This document shows, in pieces, positions 36,662 to 46,400 of a DNA stretch of 64,000 nt; the first letter of the stretch is position 1; every line of letters begins with the position of its first letter. Under the pieces are notes generated by a model. It searched no databases and was not told where the DNA came from. It worked only from the letters and a program-made list of their open reading frames with translations. Source of the stretch: an uncultured Lactobacillus sp. (lineage in GTDB: Bacteria; Bacillota; Bacilli; Lactobacillales; Lactobacillaceae); contig CALFSK010000023.1 of assembly GCA_937916845.1 (NCBI GenBank), positions 1 to 64,000 of the forward strand. The letters run 5' to 3'. Position numbers and translations under genes: made by a program.

Positions 36662-36880
36662 CTATTTTACCTTAACGGTTTCAACTTCGTAGCCTAAGCC
36701 AGTAACAACCTTAGTTAAGTCATCGGCGTTGGTGACGTCCGGGTCAAAGTTTGCTTTGACCTTGCTGGCATTGAATAAGACTTTGACGTTTTCAACACCG
36801 TCGTGGTTCGCAACGGCCTTTTCGATTTTAGTCATGCATGACGGGCAAGTTAAGGTTCCTAATTGCATAATGATTTTCAT
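36662..36880 (-). CDS. HMA-domain metallochaperone (CopZ-like)
   Basis: 72 residues from the ATG at 36880 (GGAGG upstream; the longer frame is unlikely). One heavy-metal-associated ferredoxin-like domain with the metal site TCPSCMTKIE (CxxC). Cytoplasmic Cu(I) or other soft-metal chaperone. First gene of the chaperone-dps operon, under a promoter with an FNR-type box. No CopA with an HMA domain is present in the window. Confidence 0.88.
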   Translation of the reverse strand: MKIIMQLGTLTCPSCMTKIEKAVANHDGVENVKVLFNASKVKANFDPDVTNADDLTKVVTGLGYEVETVKVK

Positions 36881-36915
36881 AAATATCAACCTCCGTTATT
36901 TCATTTGATGACCCT

Positions 36916-36957
36916 ATCTTAACGAGAAATTGCCGATAAAAAATTGACCGCCGTCAA
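36916..36957 (-). promoter_or_regulatory. FNR-type box and -10 of chaperone-dps operon
   Basis: TTGAC-CGCC-GTCAA (36944-36957) is a perfect FNR-like inverted repeat. Minus-strand -10 TAAGAT lies at 36916-36921, putting the box centre ~41.5 bp upstream of the expected start, the same geometry as the ATPase promoter. Confidence 0.68.
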
Positions 36958-37094
36958 GAAACCAACAAAGTTTTTCGGGTAAAATAGATTTTGTTGAAGA
37001 TTAATCATTTAGTTAGCCCTTCAATGTTTAGTTTCTAATTAAAAGATGGAGATTAGTCACTAATAGCGTACTGTTAAATCGACAATATTATGTA

Positions 37095-37265
37095 GCGAAG
37101 GCGGACAGAATCGGTGTGCTGTGTCGGCAATATTGGCCGGCGGGTTTTACGGTTAATATCGCGGGGCGATTCAAAGACGCGGTTTATCGGCTTTAAATCG
37201 AGGTTTCAGACCGCACTTTGGCTGAGGCCGTCCCCCATAGCACACCGGTTCTGTCCGCCGAAGCG
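37095..37265 (+). repeat. Family B structured repeat, copy 2
   Basis: 171 bp. Outer stem 37100-37120 with 37239-37259 (21 bp, one G-U). Central stem 37167-37176 with 37191-37200; its loop GCGGTTT (from 37179) can pair with AGACCGC (to 37214). Flanked by GCGAAG and GAAGCGC. It sits between the dps-operon and Crp/Fnr promoters. Confidence 0.85.
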
Positions 37266-37356
37266 CCAATCAAAATGTTTTTCCAATCCCTGATTCCATA
37301 AATTTTATAATAAATCTGCTATTCTATAGGTGGCTTTATTAAGGAGGTTTTTTGCT

Positions 37357-38022
37357 ATGGCAGCCCATGAATGTGTTCAACTCGTTCCCATTTTCCAAGA
37401 ATTAGCAACTGAACAACTCGACACGATTGAATCAATCGTTCGTCACCATCATTACCAAGCGGGTGAAACGATTTTTAGCGCCGATGATCCCCTCGATCAA
37501 TTGATGATCGTTTCGGCGGGTCAAGTTAAAGTCTATCAACTGGCCGCAAATGGCCGTGAACAGTTACTTTACTTATTACAGTCCGGTGATATCGACGGTG
37601 AAGCCGCACTCTTTGAGAACCAGCGTCGCACTTCATTTGGCGAAGCCTTAGTGCCAACCGACGTCTGCAGCATTCGCCGCGAAGACTTCCAGGAACTGAT
37701 GCAAAAGTACCCAAGCATCAGCATCAACGTTTTAAACGTCTTCGGGAAACGGTTGACTCAGCTAGAACGTCAAACGACTAGTACGGCAACGGAATCCGTT
37801 GAAGCCCGCCTTGCGAACTACTTAACGGAAACCGCGGCCTCACTGAAAACCGATACCTTTAAACTGCCACTAAAGAAGAAAGACTTAGCCACCTTCTTAG
37901 GCACAACGCCCGAAACAATCAGTCGGAAACTGACCCGGTTTGAACAACAAGGGCTCATCACCCAGAAGGCCGGAAAAACAATTCAAATTAACGACGCTGA
38001 CCAATTATTGCTTGCTGAATAG
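37357..38022 (+). CDS. Crp/Fnr-family regulator (Flp-like)
   Basis: 221 residues from the ATG at 37357 (AAGGAGG upstream; a GTG at 37330 is rejected). N-terminal cyclic-nucleotide-like barrel, dimer helix, then a C-terminal HTH with PETISRKLTRF; the E..SR pattern in the recognition helix is that of FNR, which reads TTGAT. No Fe-S Cys cluster. Cys6 and Cys104 are placed like the thiol pair of Lactobacillus casei FLP (Cys5/Cys102), suggesting a dithiol-disulfide switch. Two FNR-type boxes lie in flanking promoters. Confidence 0.9.
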   Translation: MAAHECVQLVPIFQELATEQLDTIESIVRHHHYQAGETIFSADDPLDQLMIVSAGQVKVYQLAANGREQLLYLLQSGDIDGEAALFENQRRTSFGEALVPTDVCSIRREDFQELMQKYPSISINVLNVFGKRLTQLERQTTSTATESVEARLANYLTETAASLKTDTFKLPLKKKDLATFLGTTPETISRKLTRFEQQGLITQKAGKTIQINDADQLLLAE

Positions 38023-38033
38023 TTGCTCAGTCT

Positions 38034-38073
38034 AGCTCTGTCAAACACTAACCGTTTGGCAGGGCTTCTTTTG
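38034..38073 (+). terminator. Terminator of Crp/Fnr gene
   Basis: AGCTCTGTCAAAC / GTTTGGCAGGGCT stem followed by T-rich sequence. Confidence 0.7.
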
Positions 38074-38171
38074 ATTTAACCTCATAATTCAACGAACGCA
38101 CAACCCGCCACTTCACCTAATCTAAGGTATAATTAAACCAGTATTATAAATATTATTAAGGAGTGGATTTA

Positions 38172-40088
38172 ATGGCAACCGTTAATCAAGCAGCAGTAAA
38201 ACAGGACCTGTACGACGCCGTCAATGGCGAATGGATGCAGACCGCTGAAATTCCAGACGATCACGCGTCAACGGGTGGTTTCATGGATTTAGTCGACGCC
38301 ATTGAAAAAACGTTAATGCATGACTTTGATGCGATGGCCGCGGGAGATGTTCAACCGAACGATCCCCAGTTAGCCGAATTCATCAAATTTTATCAATTGA
38401 CTAAAGATTTTAAGCAGCGTGACGCTGCCGGCGCTAAGCCGTTACAGCCGTGCTTAAAGCAAATCGACAGTTTAAGTGACTTAGCCGATTTGCAGACGCG
38501 CATGCCTGACTGGATTTACGACGGTTTGCCATTACCGTTTAGCTTGGACGTCGACGCTGACATGAAAAACACCAAGGTCAACGCCCTCTTCGCACAAGCA
38601 CCAGGGACGATTCTTCCTGACAAGACTTACTACGACGAAGGTAACCAGAACGGACCAAAATTGCTCGCTGTTTACGCCAAAATGATGACCGCACTATTCC
38701 AAAAAATGGGTTACGATGCCGATGCCGCGCAAGCAACCGTCGACGACGCCTTGAAGTTCGACCGGTTAATCGTGCCGTGGGTCAAGAGCGCTGAAGAATC
38801 CGCCGATTACAGTAAAATGTATAATCCACGGAAGTTCTCCGACTTTACCAATAACAGTCGCTACTTGGATTTAGCAGCCATTACCTACTCCGTCATCAAC
38901 GGAAATCCTAAGATCGTCATCTTGCCGGAACCAGCCTACTTTGACCACTTTAACGAAGTCGTCAATCCTGAAAACTTCGACTTGATGAAGAGTTGGATGA
39001 AGACTAAGTTGGTCCAACGCATGAGCGGCTACTTAAGTGATGATATTCGGACCCTTGGGACCACTTATTCACGAACCTTATCTGGTCAAAAGGAAGCGCG
39101 GAGTCAGGCTAAGAGTGCCTACTACTTAGCTGCCGGAACGTTTGACCAAGTTGTCGGACTATATTACGGCCACAAGTATTTTGGTGAAGCCGCTAAAGCT
39201 GACGTTCACCACATGGTTGAAAAGATGATTGCCGTTTATAAACGCCGGTTGCAAGCCAACACTTGGTTGAGCGCAGCCACCCGTGAAAAGGCGGTCACAA
39301 AACTGAACAACCTTGGCATCCAAGTCGGTTACCCCGACAAACTGGAACCAGTCTTCACGAAATTTAAGACGCACACCGCTGAAGAAGGCGGCAGCGTCTT
39401 GAGTAACGTCTTGGCCTTCAGTCGCATCGCTCGCAAAGAAATGTTCAGTAAGTGGGACCAAGCAACGGATCGGACGCGTTGGGAAATGAGCGCGGACACC
39501 GTTAACGCTTATTACCACCCATTCATGAACATCATCGTCTTCCCCGCAGCTATCCTGCAAGCACCGTTCTACAGCCTAGAACAGTCTTCCAGTGCTAACT
39601 ACGGTGGGATTGGTGCCGTGATTGCCCATGAAATCTCACACGCCTTCGACAATAACGGGGCGTTGTTTGATGAATTTGGGAACCTCCACAACTGGTGGAC
39701 GGCCGAAGACACTGCGCAGTTCAAAGAACTCGCCAAGTCCATGATCAGTGAATTTGACGGTCTTGAATTTGCCGGTGCCAAGGTAAATGGGACCTTGACC
39801 GTTTCCGAAAACATTGCCGATGCCGGTGGGCTTAGCTGTGCTGAGGAAGCTGCTAAGGGTGAAGACGACGTTGACCTCAGTACCTTCTTCACTAACTGGG
39901 CGATGGTTTGGCGCATGAAAGCCACTAAGCAATACATGCAATTATTGCTTTCCATTGACGTGCACGCACCTGCCAAGTTACGGGCTAACGTTCAACCAAA
40001 GAACTTGGACGATTTCTACACAACCTTTGATATCCAGCCAGATGATCCGATGTACCTTGCACCTGAAAAACGGGTCAAAATCTGGTAG
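38172..40088 (+). CDS. pepO: M13-family endopeptidase (PepO)
   Basis: 638 residues from the ATG at 38172 (AAGGAG 9 nt upstream). Neprilysin-type metallopeptidase: zinc motif HEISH (His486, Glu487, His490), third ligand in ENIADAGGL, and NAYYHPFMNIIVFPAAILQAPF substrate region. No signal peptide, so intracellular, cutting oligopeptides in peptide nutrition. Monocistronic. Confidence 0.94.
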   Translation: MATVNQAAVKQDLYDAVNGEWMQTAEIPDDHASTGGFMDLVDAIEKTLMHDFDAMAAGDVQPNDPQLAEFIKFYQLTKDFKQRDAAGAKPLQPCLKQIDSLSDLADLQTRMPDWIYDGLPLPFSLDVDADMKNTKVNALFAQAPGTILPDKTYYDEGNQNGPKLLAVYAKMMTALFQKMGYDADAAQATVDDALKFDRLIVPWVKSAEESADYSKMYNPRKFSDFTNNSRYLDLAAITYSVINGNPKIVILPEPAYFDHFNEVVNPENFDLMKSWMKTKLVQRMSGYLSDDIRTLGTTYSRTLSGQKEARSQAKSAYYLAAGTFDQVVGLYYGHKYFGEAAKADVHHMVEKMIAVYKRRLQANTWLSAATREKAVTKLNNLGIQVGYPDKLEPVFTKFKTHTAEEGGSVLSNVLAFSRIARKEMFSKWDQATDRTRWEMSADTVNAYYHPFMNIIVFPAAILQAPFYSLEQSSSANYGGIGAVIAHEISHAFDNNGALFDEFGNLHNWWTAEDTAQFKELAKSMISEFDGLEFAGAKVNGTLTVSENIADAGGLSCAEEAAKGEDDVDLSTFFTNWAMVWRMKATKQYMQLLLSIDVHAPAKLRANVQPKNLDDFYTTFDIQPDDPMYLAPEKRVKIW

Positions 40089-40108
40089 TCACTAATTTTT
40101 AACAACTT

Positions 40109-40139
40109 TAAAAGCCTGGGAAGGTTCCCGGGCTTTTAT
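40109..40139 (+). terminator. Terminator of pepO
   Basis: AAAAGCCTGGGA / TCCCGGGCTTTT stem with T-rich tail. Confidence 0.85.
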
Positions 40140-40170
40140 TTAATTTTGTTACGGTAAAAGGAGCCATTCT

Positions 40171-40647
40171 ATGTCGCAATTTGAAAAGTACCATCCGATT
40201 TTAACGGAGCACTACGCGTTTGACTGGCTGACTAAAGCGCGGGCCATCGACATTTTCCACTTATACGAAGGATTGTCAGACCAGCCCGTCACCATGACGG
40301 CTACGGCTACCAAAATCAACCAAACCATGCGGGAAATCTTCCGCGACCAAAAACTGGTTTGGGGTGTGACCGACCGCATCAACGGCCACTTTATCGGTCA
40401 GGCCGGCTTCGATCCCATCGACCTCACTAGTAAAGAAGCGACCATTAGCGTGACCGTCACACCTGACAACGCTCAGGATCACGTTCTCCACGAACTTTAT
40501 CAGCGCTTAGTCACGTTTGGTTTAGCTGAATTAAAACTAACGACGCTCACCGTTCATTTAGAACAGTCCGACCGTCAGTGCGAACAAGTCTTGACTGACC
40601 TTGGTTTTCAACTAACTACTACACGGACTTATCGCTATCAGAAATAA
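40171..40647 (+). CDS. GNAT-family acetyltransferase
   Basis: 158 residues with a RimJ/RimL-like GNAT layout: an N-terminal strand-helix region, then WGVTDRINGHFIGQAGFD, ISVTVTPDNAQ and the late LTVHLEQSDRQCEQVLTDLGF. The acetyl-CoA loop is degenerate (no clear Q/RxxGxG/A). Substrate unknown. Own terminator. Confidence 0.75.
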   Translation: MSQFEKYHPILTEHYAFDWLTKARAIDIFHLYEGLSDQPVTMTATATKINQTMREIFRDQKLVWGVTDRINGHFIGQAGFDPIDLTSKEATISVTVTPDNAQDHVLHELYQRLVTFGLAELKLTTLTVHLEQSDRQCEQVLTDLGFQLTTTRTYRYQK

Positions 40648-40657
40648 GATTATTTTT

Positions 40658-40691
40658 AAGCTCTCACAAATTAAGCTTGTGAGAGCTTTTA
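40658..40691 (+). terminator. Terminator of GNAT gene
   Basis: AAGCTCTCACAA / TTGTGAGAGCTT stem with T-run. Confidence 0.88.
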
Positions 40692-40945
40692 TTTGTTGTT
40701 ATCAATTTCGTATTAATTTATAAATCCTAAACAATTACTCCCATAAATACCCCGATTCAGCTAGCAGGGTTCCCAACAAGGCCTTAATATCAGTATTTGA
40801 TTATCGGTTGATTACCGAAAAAGTTAAGCTTTTTAACTATAATTGGTTGCGTTTTCTTTTTAATCTAGTACAATAAAATTGTTATCGAAATCATTATACA
40901 CAATTGTTATTGTGAAAACTAACACATTATAAGGAGCTGTTTTAC
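40692..40945 (+). promoter_or_regulatory. nox upstream region with Rex-like site
   Basis: No gene seen. A possible promoter is TTGCGT (40847-40852), 16 bp, TACAAT (40869-40874). TTGTGAAAACTAACACA (40910-40926) keeps one half of a Rex (NADH-sensing) site exactly and most of the other; a roadblock position before an NADH oxidase would make sense. Confidence 0.4.
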
Positions 40946-42283
40946 ATGAAAGTTATCGTTATTGGTTGTACCCACGCTGGCACCGCTGCCATTAAACAAA
41001 TTTTAGCTACGGACCCATCCACTGAGGTTACCGTTTACGAACGGAACGACAACGTTTCATTTCTCTCTTGTGGGATTGCCCTCTTTTTGGGTGGCCAAGT
41101 CGCAGATCCGCAAGGCCTCTTCTATTCCAGCCCTGAACAATTAGCAGAACTCGGCGCCACCGTTCACATGCAACATGACGTCACTGATATCGACACCGAA
41201 AATCATCAATTAACGGTAACGGACCTTGAAAGTGGGACCGTCAAAACCGATCACTACGATAAGTTAGTCATGACTACGGGTTCATGGCCTGTCATTCCGC
41301 CAATCGATGGCATCGACAGCCCTAACGTTTACCTTTGCAAAAACTGGGATCACGCCCAAAAACTCTGGGAAGCCGCTAAACCCGCAAAGCGGGTCATCGT
41401 TATCGGTGGTGGCTACATTGGCACCGAATTAGTCGAATCTTACCAACAACAAGGCAAGCAAGTGACCTTAATCGACGGCCTACCACGGATTTTAAACAAG
41501 TACTTGGACGCTGAATTTACCGACCGCGTCGAACAAGACTTCACCGACCACGGTATTCAACTCGCCCTTGGTCAAATGGTACAAGGGTTCAGTGACAATG
41601 GTTCTGAAGTGACCGTTAAGACTGACCAAGGGAGCTATACCGCCGACATGGCCATCATGTGCGTTGGTTTCCGGCCAAACACCGGCTTACTCAAGGGCAA
41701 GGTCGACATGAACGCTAACGGCTCAATCAAGACCAACGACTACATGCAAGCCTCCGACCCTGACATTTATGGCGCTGGCGATTCAGTGGCCGTTCACTAC
41801 AACCCAACGAAGCGCGATGCCTACATTCCATTGGCAACTAACGCCGTTCGTCAAGGGACCCTCGTTGGTTTGAACATCTTCAAACCAACCCGGAAATACA
41901 TGGGGACCCAAGCAACTTCCGGCTTGATGCTCTTTGGTAAAACTATCGTTTCTTCAGGAATGACCGTTGAACACGCCCAAGCTGAAAACGTTCCGGCCGT
42001 TGCCGTGACCTTAGAGGATAACTACCGGCCAGAATTCATGCCAACAACTAAACCAGTCCTCATGAAGTTAGTTTACAATCCTGAGACCCGCGAAATTCTT
42101 GGTGCGCAGTTCATGAGCGAACACGACGTTTCTCAATCCGCCAACACGATTTCCGTCATGATTCAAAATCACAACACCATTGACGACTTAGGGTTTGTCG
42201 ACATGTTCTTCCAGCCAACTTTTGACCGGCCATTCAACTACCTCAACTTACTTGGCCAAGCGGCAATCGCACAAGCGGACTAA
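40946..42283 (+). CDS. nox: NADH oxidase (Nox/Npx family)
   Basis: 445 residues, pyridine nucleotide-disulfide oxidoreductase family. FAD site VIVIGCTHAGTAA with His10, single redox Cys42 in FLSCGIAL, NADH site VIVIGGGYIGTELVE and the second FAD contact YGAGDS. Such enzymes reduce O2 to water (or peroxide) with NADH, regenerating NAD+ and removing oxygen; CoA-disulfide reductase is an alternative. AAGGAG precedes the ATG. Monocistronic. Confidence 0.92.
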   Translation: MKVIVIGCTHAGTAAIKQILATDPSTEVTVYERNDNVSFLSCGIALFLGGQVADPQGLFYSSPEQLAELGATVHMQHDVTDIDTENHQLTVTDLESGTVKTDHYDKLVMTTGSWPVIPPIDGIDSPNVYLCKNWDHAQKLWEAAKPAKRVIVIGGGYIGTELVESYQQQGKQVTLIDGLPRILNKYLDAEFTDRVEQDFTDHGIQLALGQMVQGFSDNGSEVTVKTDQGSYTADMAIMCVGFRPNTGLLKGKVDMNANGSIKTNDYMQASDPDIYGAGDSVAVHYNPTKRDAYIPLATNAVRQGTLVGLNIFKPTRKYMGTQATSGLMLFGKTIVSSGMTVEHAQAENVPAVAVTLEDNYRPEFMPTTKPVLMKLVYNPETREILGAQFMSEHDVSQSANTISVMIQNHNTIDDLGFVDMFFQPTFDRPFNYLNLLGQAAIAQAD

Positions 42284-42362
42284 GCGTGTCTGTTCCATAA
42301 AGCAGTTAGTTTGCGACCATTAACGTGGCTTTTGGCGCACGTTTCTCGACCATAGTAATAGC

Positions 42363-42400
42363 AAAAAACCATTCAGAAATATTTCTGAGTGGTTTTTTTA
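42363..42400. terminator. Bidirectional terminator, nox/csc cluster
   Basis: AAAAAACCATTCAGAAAT / ATTTCTGAGTGGTTTTTT stem between convergent genes. Confidence 0.87.
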
Positions 42401-42422
42401 ATCTCGTCTTAAGCGTGCCCGT

Positions 42423-44559
42423 TTAACTCGGCGCGTTATTTAAGGTCCATGTGATTTTGCCAGAATACGATCCGGGCGTCGCCGCCGCGTTCGTCTTGTA
42501 AAACATTCCGGAATCATCCGTCCAATCCTTGGTCACATCATATTCGTCAGTATCACTCGTCGTTTTTCGGTTATCGATCAAGGTTCCCGTCCCGTTTAAA
42601 ACGGTTGTTTTACCATCCCGTTTGAATAGTAATTCTCCCGGCAGCTTCTTCCCATCGGTGGTTGTAAAGTCGCCCACACTAGCCTGTAATTGCCAGCCGG
42701 AACCTTTACCCCGTTCATCACTGATGACAACGGCCCAGTCGCCTTCGCGGCCCGTCGTTTGGGACTTGCCGTCTAAGGTAATTGGTTTAAACGTACTAGC
42801 ACCCGCAACACTCTTAAATCCTAGTTGACCACTTTGAACAATAATGGTTGTCTTGATTTCTTCAGATTCATTATCATCCATATCAGAGAACCACGCTGTC
42901 AGCGTATTTTCACCAACGTTTAACTGTTCAGGCTTAATCTTAATCACAAAGTATGCCGATTCGTCATCATCACTCATTTGAAAGTCATCCAACGCCTTCC
43001 CATTTAAAGTTGGATGCACCGTGATTTTACTGTTTGCGAGTTGTTCTGAATCTTCAGCAATAACTAACCCGGTCGCCTTGACTTCTTCACCCTTAGCCAC
43101 CGTGTAAGTCGGCTTCATGAAGGTTGCCGAAAGCTTCTGGTCCACCGTAATCGTGTAGTCCGGCGCATCCGCCGTAGTTTCAAATTCTTTGTTTTTAAAC
43201 GTACTCGTGGTGGTCGTCGTCTCACTGTTGATGGCCACGTCGTCAGCCTTCCCCGTTAAGGTAATCGTTGCCGTTTGATTCGTTTGGGAGACGGCTTTTT
43301 CAAGGCGGTATTCGACGTCTTCAGCGCCGGCTTCCGGCGCGTTCAATTCCTGTTCCGTTCCGTCTGCATACTTGACCGTTGCCCCGCTAAACGTCACATT
43401 TTTAGGTAGCTTCAGTTGGGCGTCAATGTTATCCCAGTCCAAAAGACCACCGGTATGGGTGAGTTGGTAATCATACTGCAGCTTATGCTTCGCTTTAACC
43501 TTGCTACCAGCCGTCACCGTCTTATTTTTAGTCACATCCGTCACTTTAACATCGGCCTTAGCAGCCACTAAATTGGGCATACTTTCAATAACGACCATGT
43601 TGCTCGTTGAATTACCACCCGTGGCCCCCATAATGCCCCAACGAACCAGCCCATCGGCACTCTTGAACTGACTCGTGTCAATGACCTCGCTATTCGTATA
43701 ACTGGCGGCATTATCGGTCCCATCCGGATTAATATCGTCAAACGTGTAAGTCATCGTCTTAGGCCGCGGCGTTCCACTTCAAAACCAAGTGATGCCAAGC
43801 ACCGTTGGATAAATTTTTCCAGTTCATCAAGTTATTATGATTTTGCGAGAAGTAGTACCGTGTCGGCAAAAGGATCCCCGTAAGGTCCCAACTACCGACC
43901 GATTCACTTTTATACTGGGTCGCTAACCCAGGGTATCCCGTTGCTAAATGCTGATTTTTATTGCCCTTATCAAAGGCAACCCCACCACCAGCATCACTAT
44001 ACGACGTTGAATTGTTCGCATAGGTATCAAACTCTAAGGCCCAACTATTTTGAATCGCAGAATCTGCAACGGCTTGCGGATCCTGTTGTTTATTATTCGT
44101 GTCCAGTCCCCAAGTGCCGAGAGTCTCCCCAATGATACTTCCCGGTTTAATTTGAGCCGCGGCACTCGTGCCACTCGGATCATTTTGTAAGACGAAGGCC
44201 ATCCCATCGCCAGTACTCTTAGCGGTTCCCAAGTAGAGCCACATTTTGATGGTCGCATCCTTATTCAGGTCCAGTCGACTGGCATCATTCGACCAGAATC
44301 CACCAACTTGTTTTTTATTACTGATAACGTTGACCGCTTGCGTGTTCGGCGCACCACTATTCGTCGTATCCACAATCGTAGCGTTATTGGCCACCCCGCT
44401 ACTAAACGCGCTCGGCAACGTAATGACCTTGTCTAATTGGTTAATTCCAGACGGTGCCGTTGCCAAGTTAGCACTAACCGTGACGTTCTGCGTGGTACCA
44501 GTCCATAAACCAGCTAACGCCAACAAACCCATCATTAACAGTTTTGGTACCTTCCGCAT
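42423..44559 (-). pseudogene. Lectin-WxL surface protein (CscC type), frameshifted
   Basis: Starts at the ATG at 44559 with a signal peptide, then an L-type lectin-like domain (MAFVLQNDP, WALEFDTYAN, HHLVLKWNAAA). The frame ends at TAA 43759-43761 directly after GCGGCC; the other frame continues MTYTFDDINPDG. Removing one T near 43761 restores AAAKTMTYTF, so a single-base insertion split one ~710-residue gene. The rest has two central beta-domains and a C-terminal WxL domain ending ITWTLNNAPS. Last gene of the csc cluster; would bind peptidoglycan noncovalently and glycans by the lectin domain. Confidence 0.88.
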
Positions 44560-44576
44560 ATTGAAAACTCCTCTCG

Positions 44577-45593
44577 CTAGTGATCCTGACGACGGCGGTT
44601 TTTCAAGAGCAACCAGATAATGGCACTTAGTAGTGCAAGGATAACCACGCCTAACGCGACGAACCACCAGAAGTAGTTTGGCTGGGTCTGATCGCCGATT
44701 GCCGTATCGTTCAAGTGTTTAGCCTCTTTATCCGCGATCGTAAAGTTGCGTGTAAACTGCCACTTACCCTTATCCGCAGTTGCGGTCAAATGAAGGACGT
44801 ACTTGCCAGCTTTAAGCTGTTTTGAGCCATCCCCCATCGCAAAATTAAAGTTACTGTTAGGTGCCATTGCTAAGTTATCTTTACTAGTGACCATTAACTT
44901 TTTACTAGCACCCGCGGCCGTCACGTAGCTCTTAATTTTAAGGCCGTGCATAATAACGGGTTGGTCATTTTGCAGATTAGCCGTAACATAGTTGCGATAA
45001 TTTAACTGCGTCGCCTTAATTTTGTGTAACTTCATGTTTGGTTTTATCTTAATTGACTTAGACTCTCGCAGTTGAACACCTAAGACGTAGGCGTACTGGT
45101 TGTCGATTGCCATCCCACTACGCTTCTTTTTAGTGGCCTTCAACTCTTGAATTACGTTGATTCCGCCTAAAGCAATCCCATCAAACTTTTTCTGCGGTAC
45201 CGTTAACTTCACGGTGACCCGCTTGCTTGATTTAGCGGGAACGGTGACCACTTGCTTTTCGGACAACGCGGTTTTGATATTAAACGCCAAAGAAGCATCC
45301 GCCTTGGCTTTGCTCTGACTGTAATCAATGATTCCGTTATCGTTAGTCACAGCCAGGTTTGGTGAAATCGTATAGCGATGAGCTTGCTGATCACTGTTTT
45401 TGATTATCAGCGCCAAGTTCTGCTTTTGCCCCGGTTTCACCTTCAAATCAAAATAAGACACCTTTTGATTAATTTGGTTAGTCGGCAATTCTGCCTTGAC
45501 CGTGTAATTTAAGTTATCAGCTTGTGCGGTCACCGTTAAGCCACCCAACACAACACTTACGAGTAATACCAGTTGCCAAAACGTTTTTTTCAT
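44577..45593 (-). CDS. WxL-interacting DUF916/DUF3324 protein (CscA type)
   Basis: 338 residues: signal peptide (cleavage near TAQAD), N-terminal DUF916 domain (YFDLKVKPGQKQNLALIIKNSD), DUF3324 domain (GIALGGINVIQELK onward) and a C-terminal membrane anchor (WFVALGVVILALLSAIIWLLL) with RRRQDH tail. Family members hold WxL proteins at the cell surface. Fourth gene of the csc operon. GAAAGGAAGG precedes the ATG. Confidence 0.9.
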   Translation of the reverse strand: MKKTFWQLVLLVSVVLGGLTVTAQADNLNYTVKAELPTNQINQKVSYFDLKVKPGQKQNLALIIKNSDQQAHRYTISPNLAVTNDNGIIDYSQSKAKADASLAFNIKTALSEKQVVTVPAKSSKRVTVKLTVPQKKFDGIALGGINVIQELKATKKKRSGMAIDNQYAYVLGVQLRESKSIKIKPNMKLHKIKATQLNYRNYVTANLQNDQPVIMHGLKIKSYVTAAGASKKLMVTSKDNLAMAPNSNFNFAMGDGSKQLKAGKYVLHLTATADKGKWQFTRNFTIADKEAKHLNDTAIGDQTQPNYFWWFVALGVVILALLSAIIWLLLKNRRRQDH

Positions 45594-45683
45594 TTAGCGT
45601 ACCCTTCCTTTCAGTAATTTGAACGAACTATGTACTGATAAACGGCCATGAGCATCACTCAAGTAGCCGTTTACCGTGTTGCT

Positions 45684-46370
45684 TTAACTTGGCGCGTTTG
45701 TCAGCGACCATGCGAGGGTCCCCGCGTAATCGCCAGCGGTTAACTGTCGATTATTAATGGTCAACGTGGTTGGTTTTGACCCGCGGTTGAGGACCAGTAG
45801 CCAAGTGCCAAGTCCCGTTTGTCGATCTGCCACAACGACATTATTGGCAATTCCCGGGGTTAACGTCCCCGTATTGACCATCGACGGCGCCGCACTGGCA
45901 TTGCCGTCGCCGGCACGCAACTGGGCTGAGCCGAGGCTCAAAGATGTGCTTAGCGTCTGCTGGCTACTTCGTAACGGGCTGGGAGTTACTTGTAGCGTCC
46001 AGCCGCTGCCAGTGCTTCGGCGATCCGTGACTTGAATCATTGCGCGCTGATTAACCGCGGTCGTTGTTACCGGACCTTGTCCAGTGGTGGTCGCATTAAA
46101 CTTGAGGTTACTAACGTAATCAATCGTCAGTTGTCCCCGCGAGCCCGTCCCGGTGACGTTACCCGCATCAGCGGAATCTCCGGGGTAAGGCTTGCTCGGA
46201 TTGTCTGGATCAACTGGTGCGACCGCACCATTGTCATCGGTAGGGGTGAGCCCGACCTGCACCTGCGATCGTGAAGCCGCCTGACCAGTCGTCCTATCCA
46301 GACTATTGAGTAGCAGCGTTGCTAACAACATCATTAGTAACCCACTCGCCAGTGATAGTCCCTTGACCAT
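45684..46370 (-). CDS. WxL-domain surface protein
   Basis: 228 residues from the ATG at 46370 (GAGGTG upstream). Signal peptide (cleavage near GQAAS) then a WxL domain spanning nearly the whole protein: LTIDYVSNLKFN, GSGWTLQVTPSP and terminal LAWSLTNAPS. Secreted, held on the wall through the WxL module. Third gene of the csc operon. Confidence 0.88.
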   Translation of the reverse strand: MVKGLSLASGLLMMLLATLLLNSLDRTTGQAASRSQVQVGLTPTDDNGAVAPVDPDNPSKPYPGDSADAGNVTGTGSRGQLTIDYVSNLKFNATTTGQGPVTTTAVNQRAMIQVTDRRSTGSGWTLQVTPSPLRSSQQTLSTSLSLGSAQLRAGDGNASAAPSMVNTGTLTPGIANNVVVADRQTGLGTWLLVLNRGSKPTTLTINNRQLTAGDYAGTLAWSLTNAPS

Positions 46371-46400
46371 GGTCACACCTCAATTTCTACAGTGACGCGC

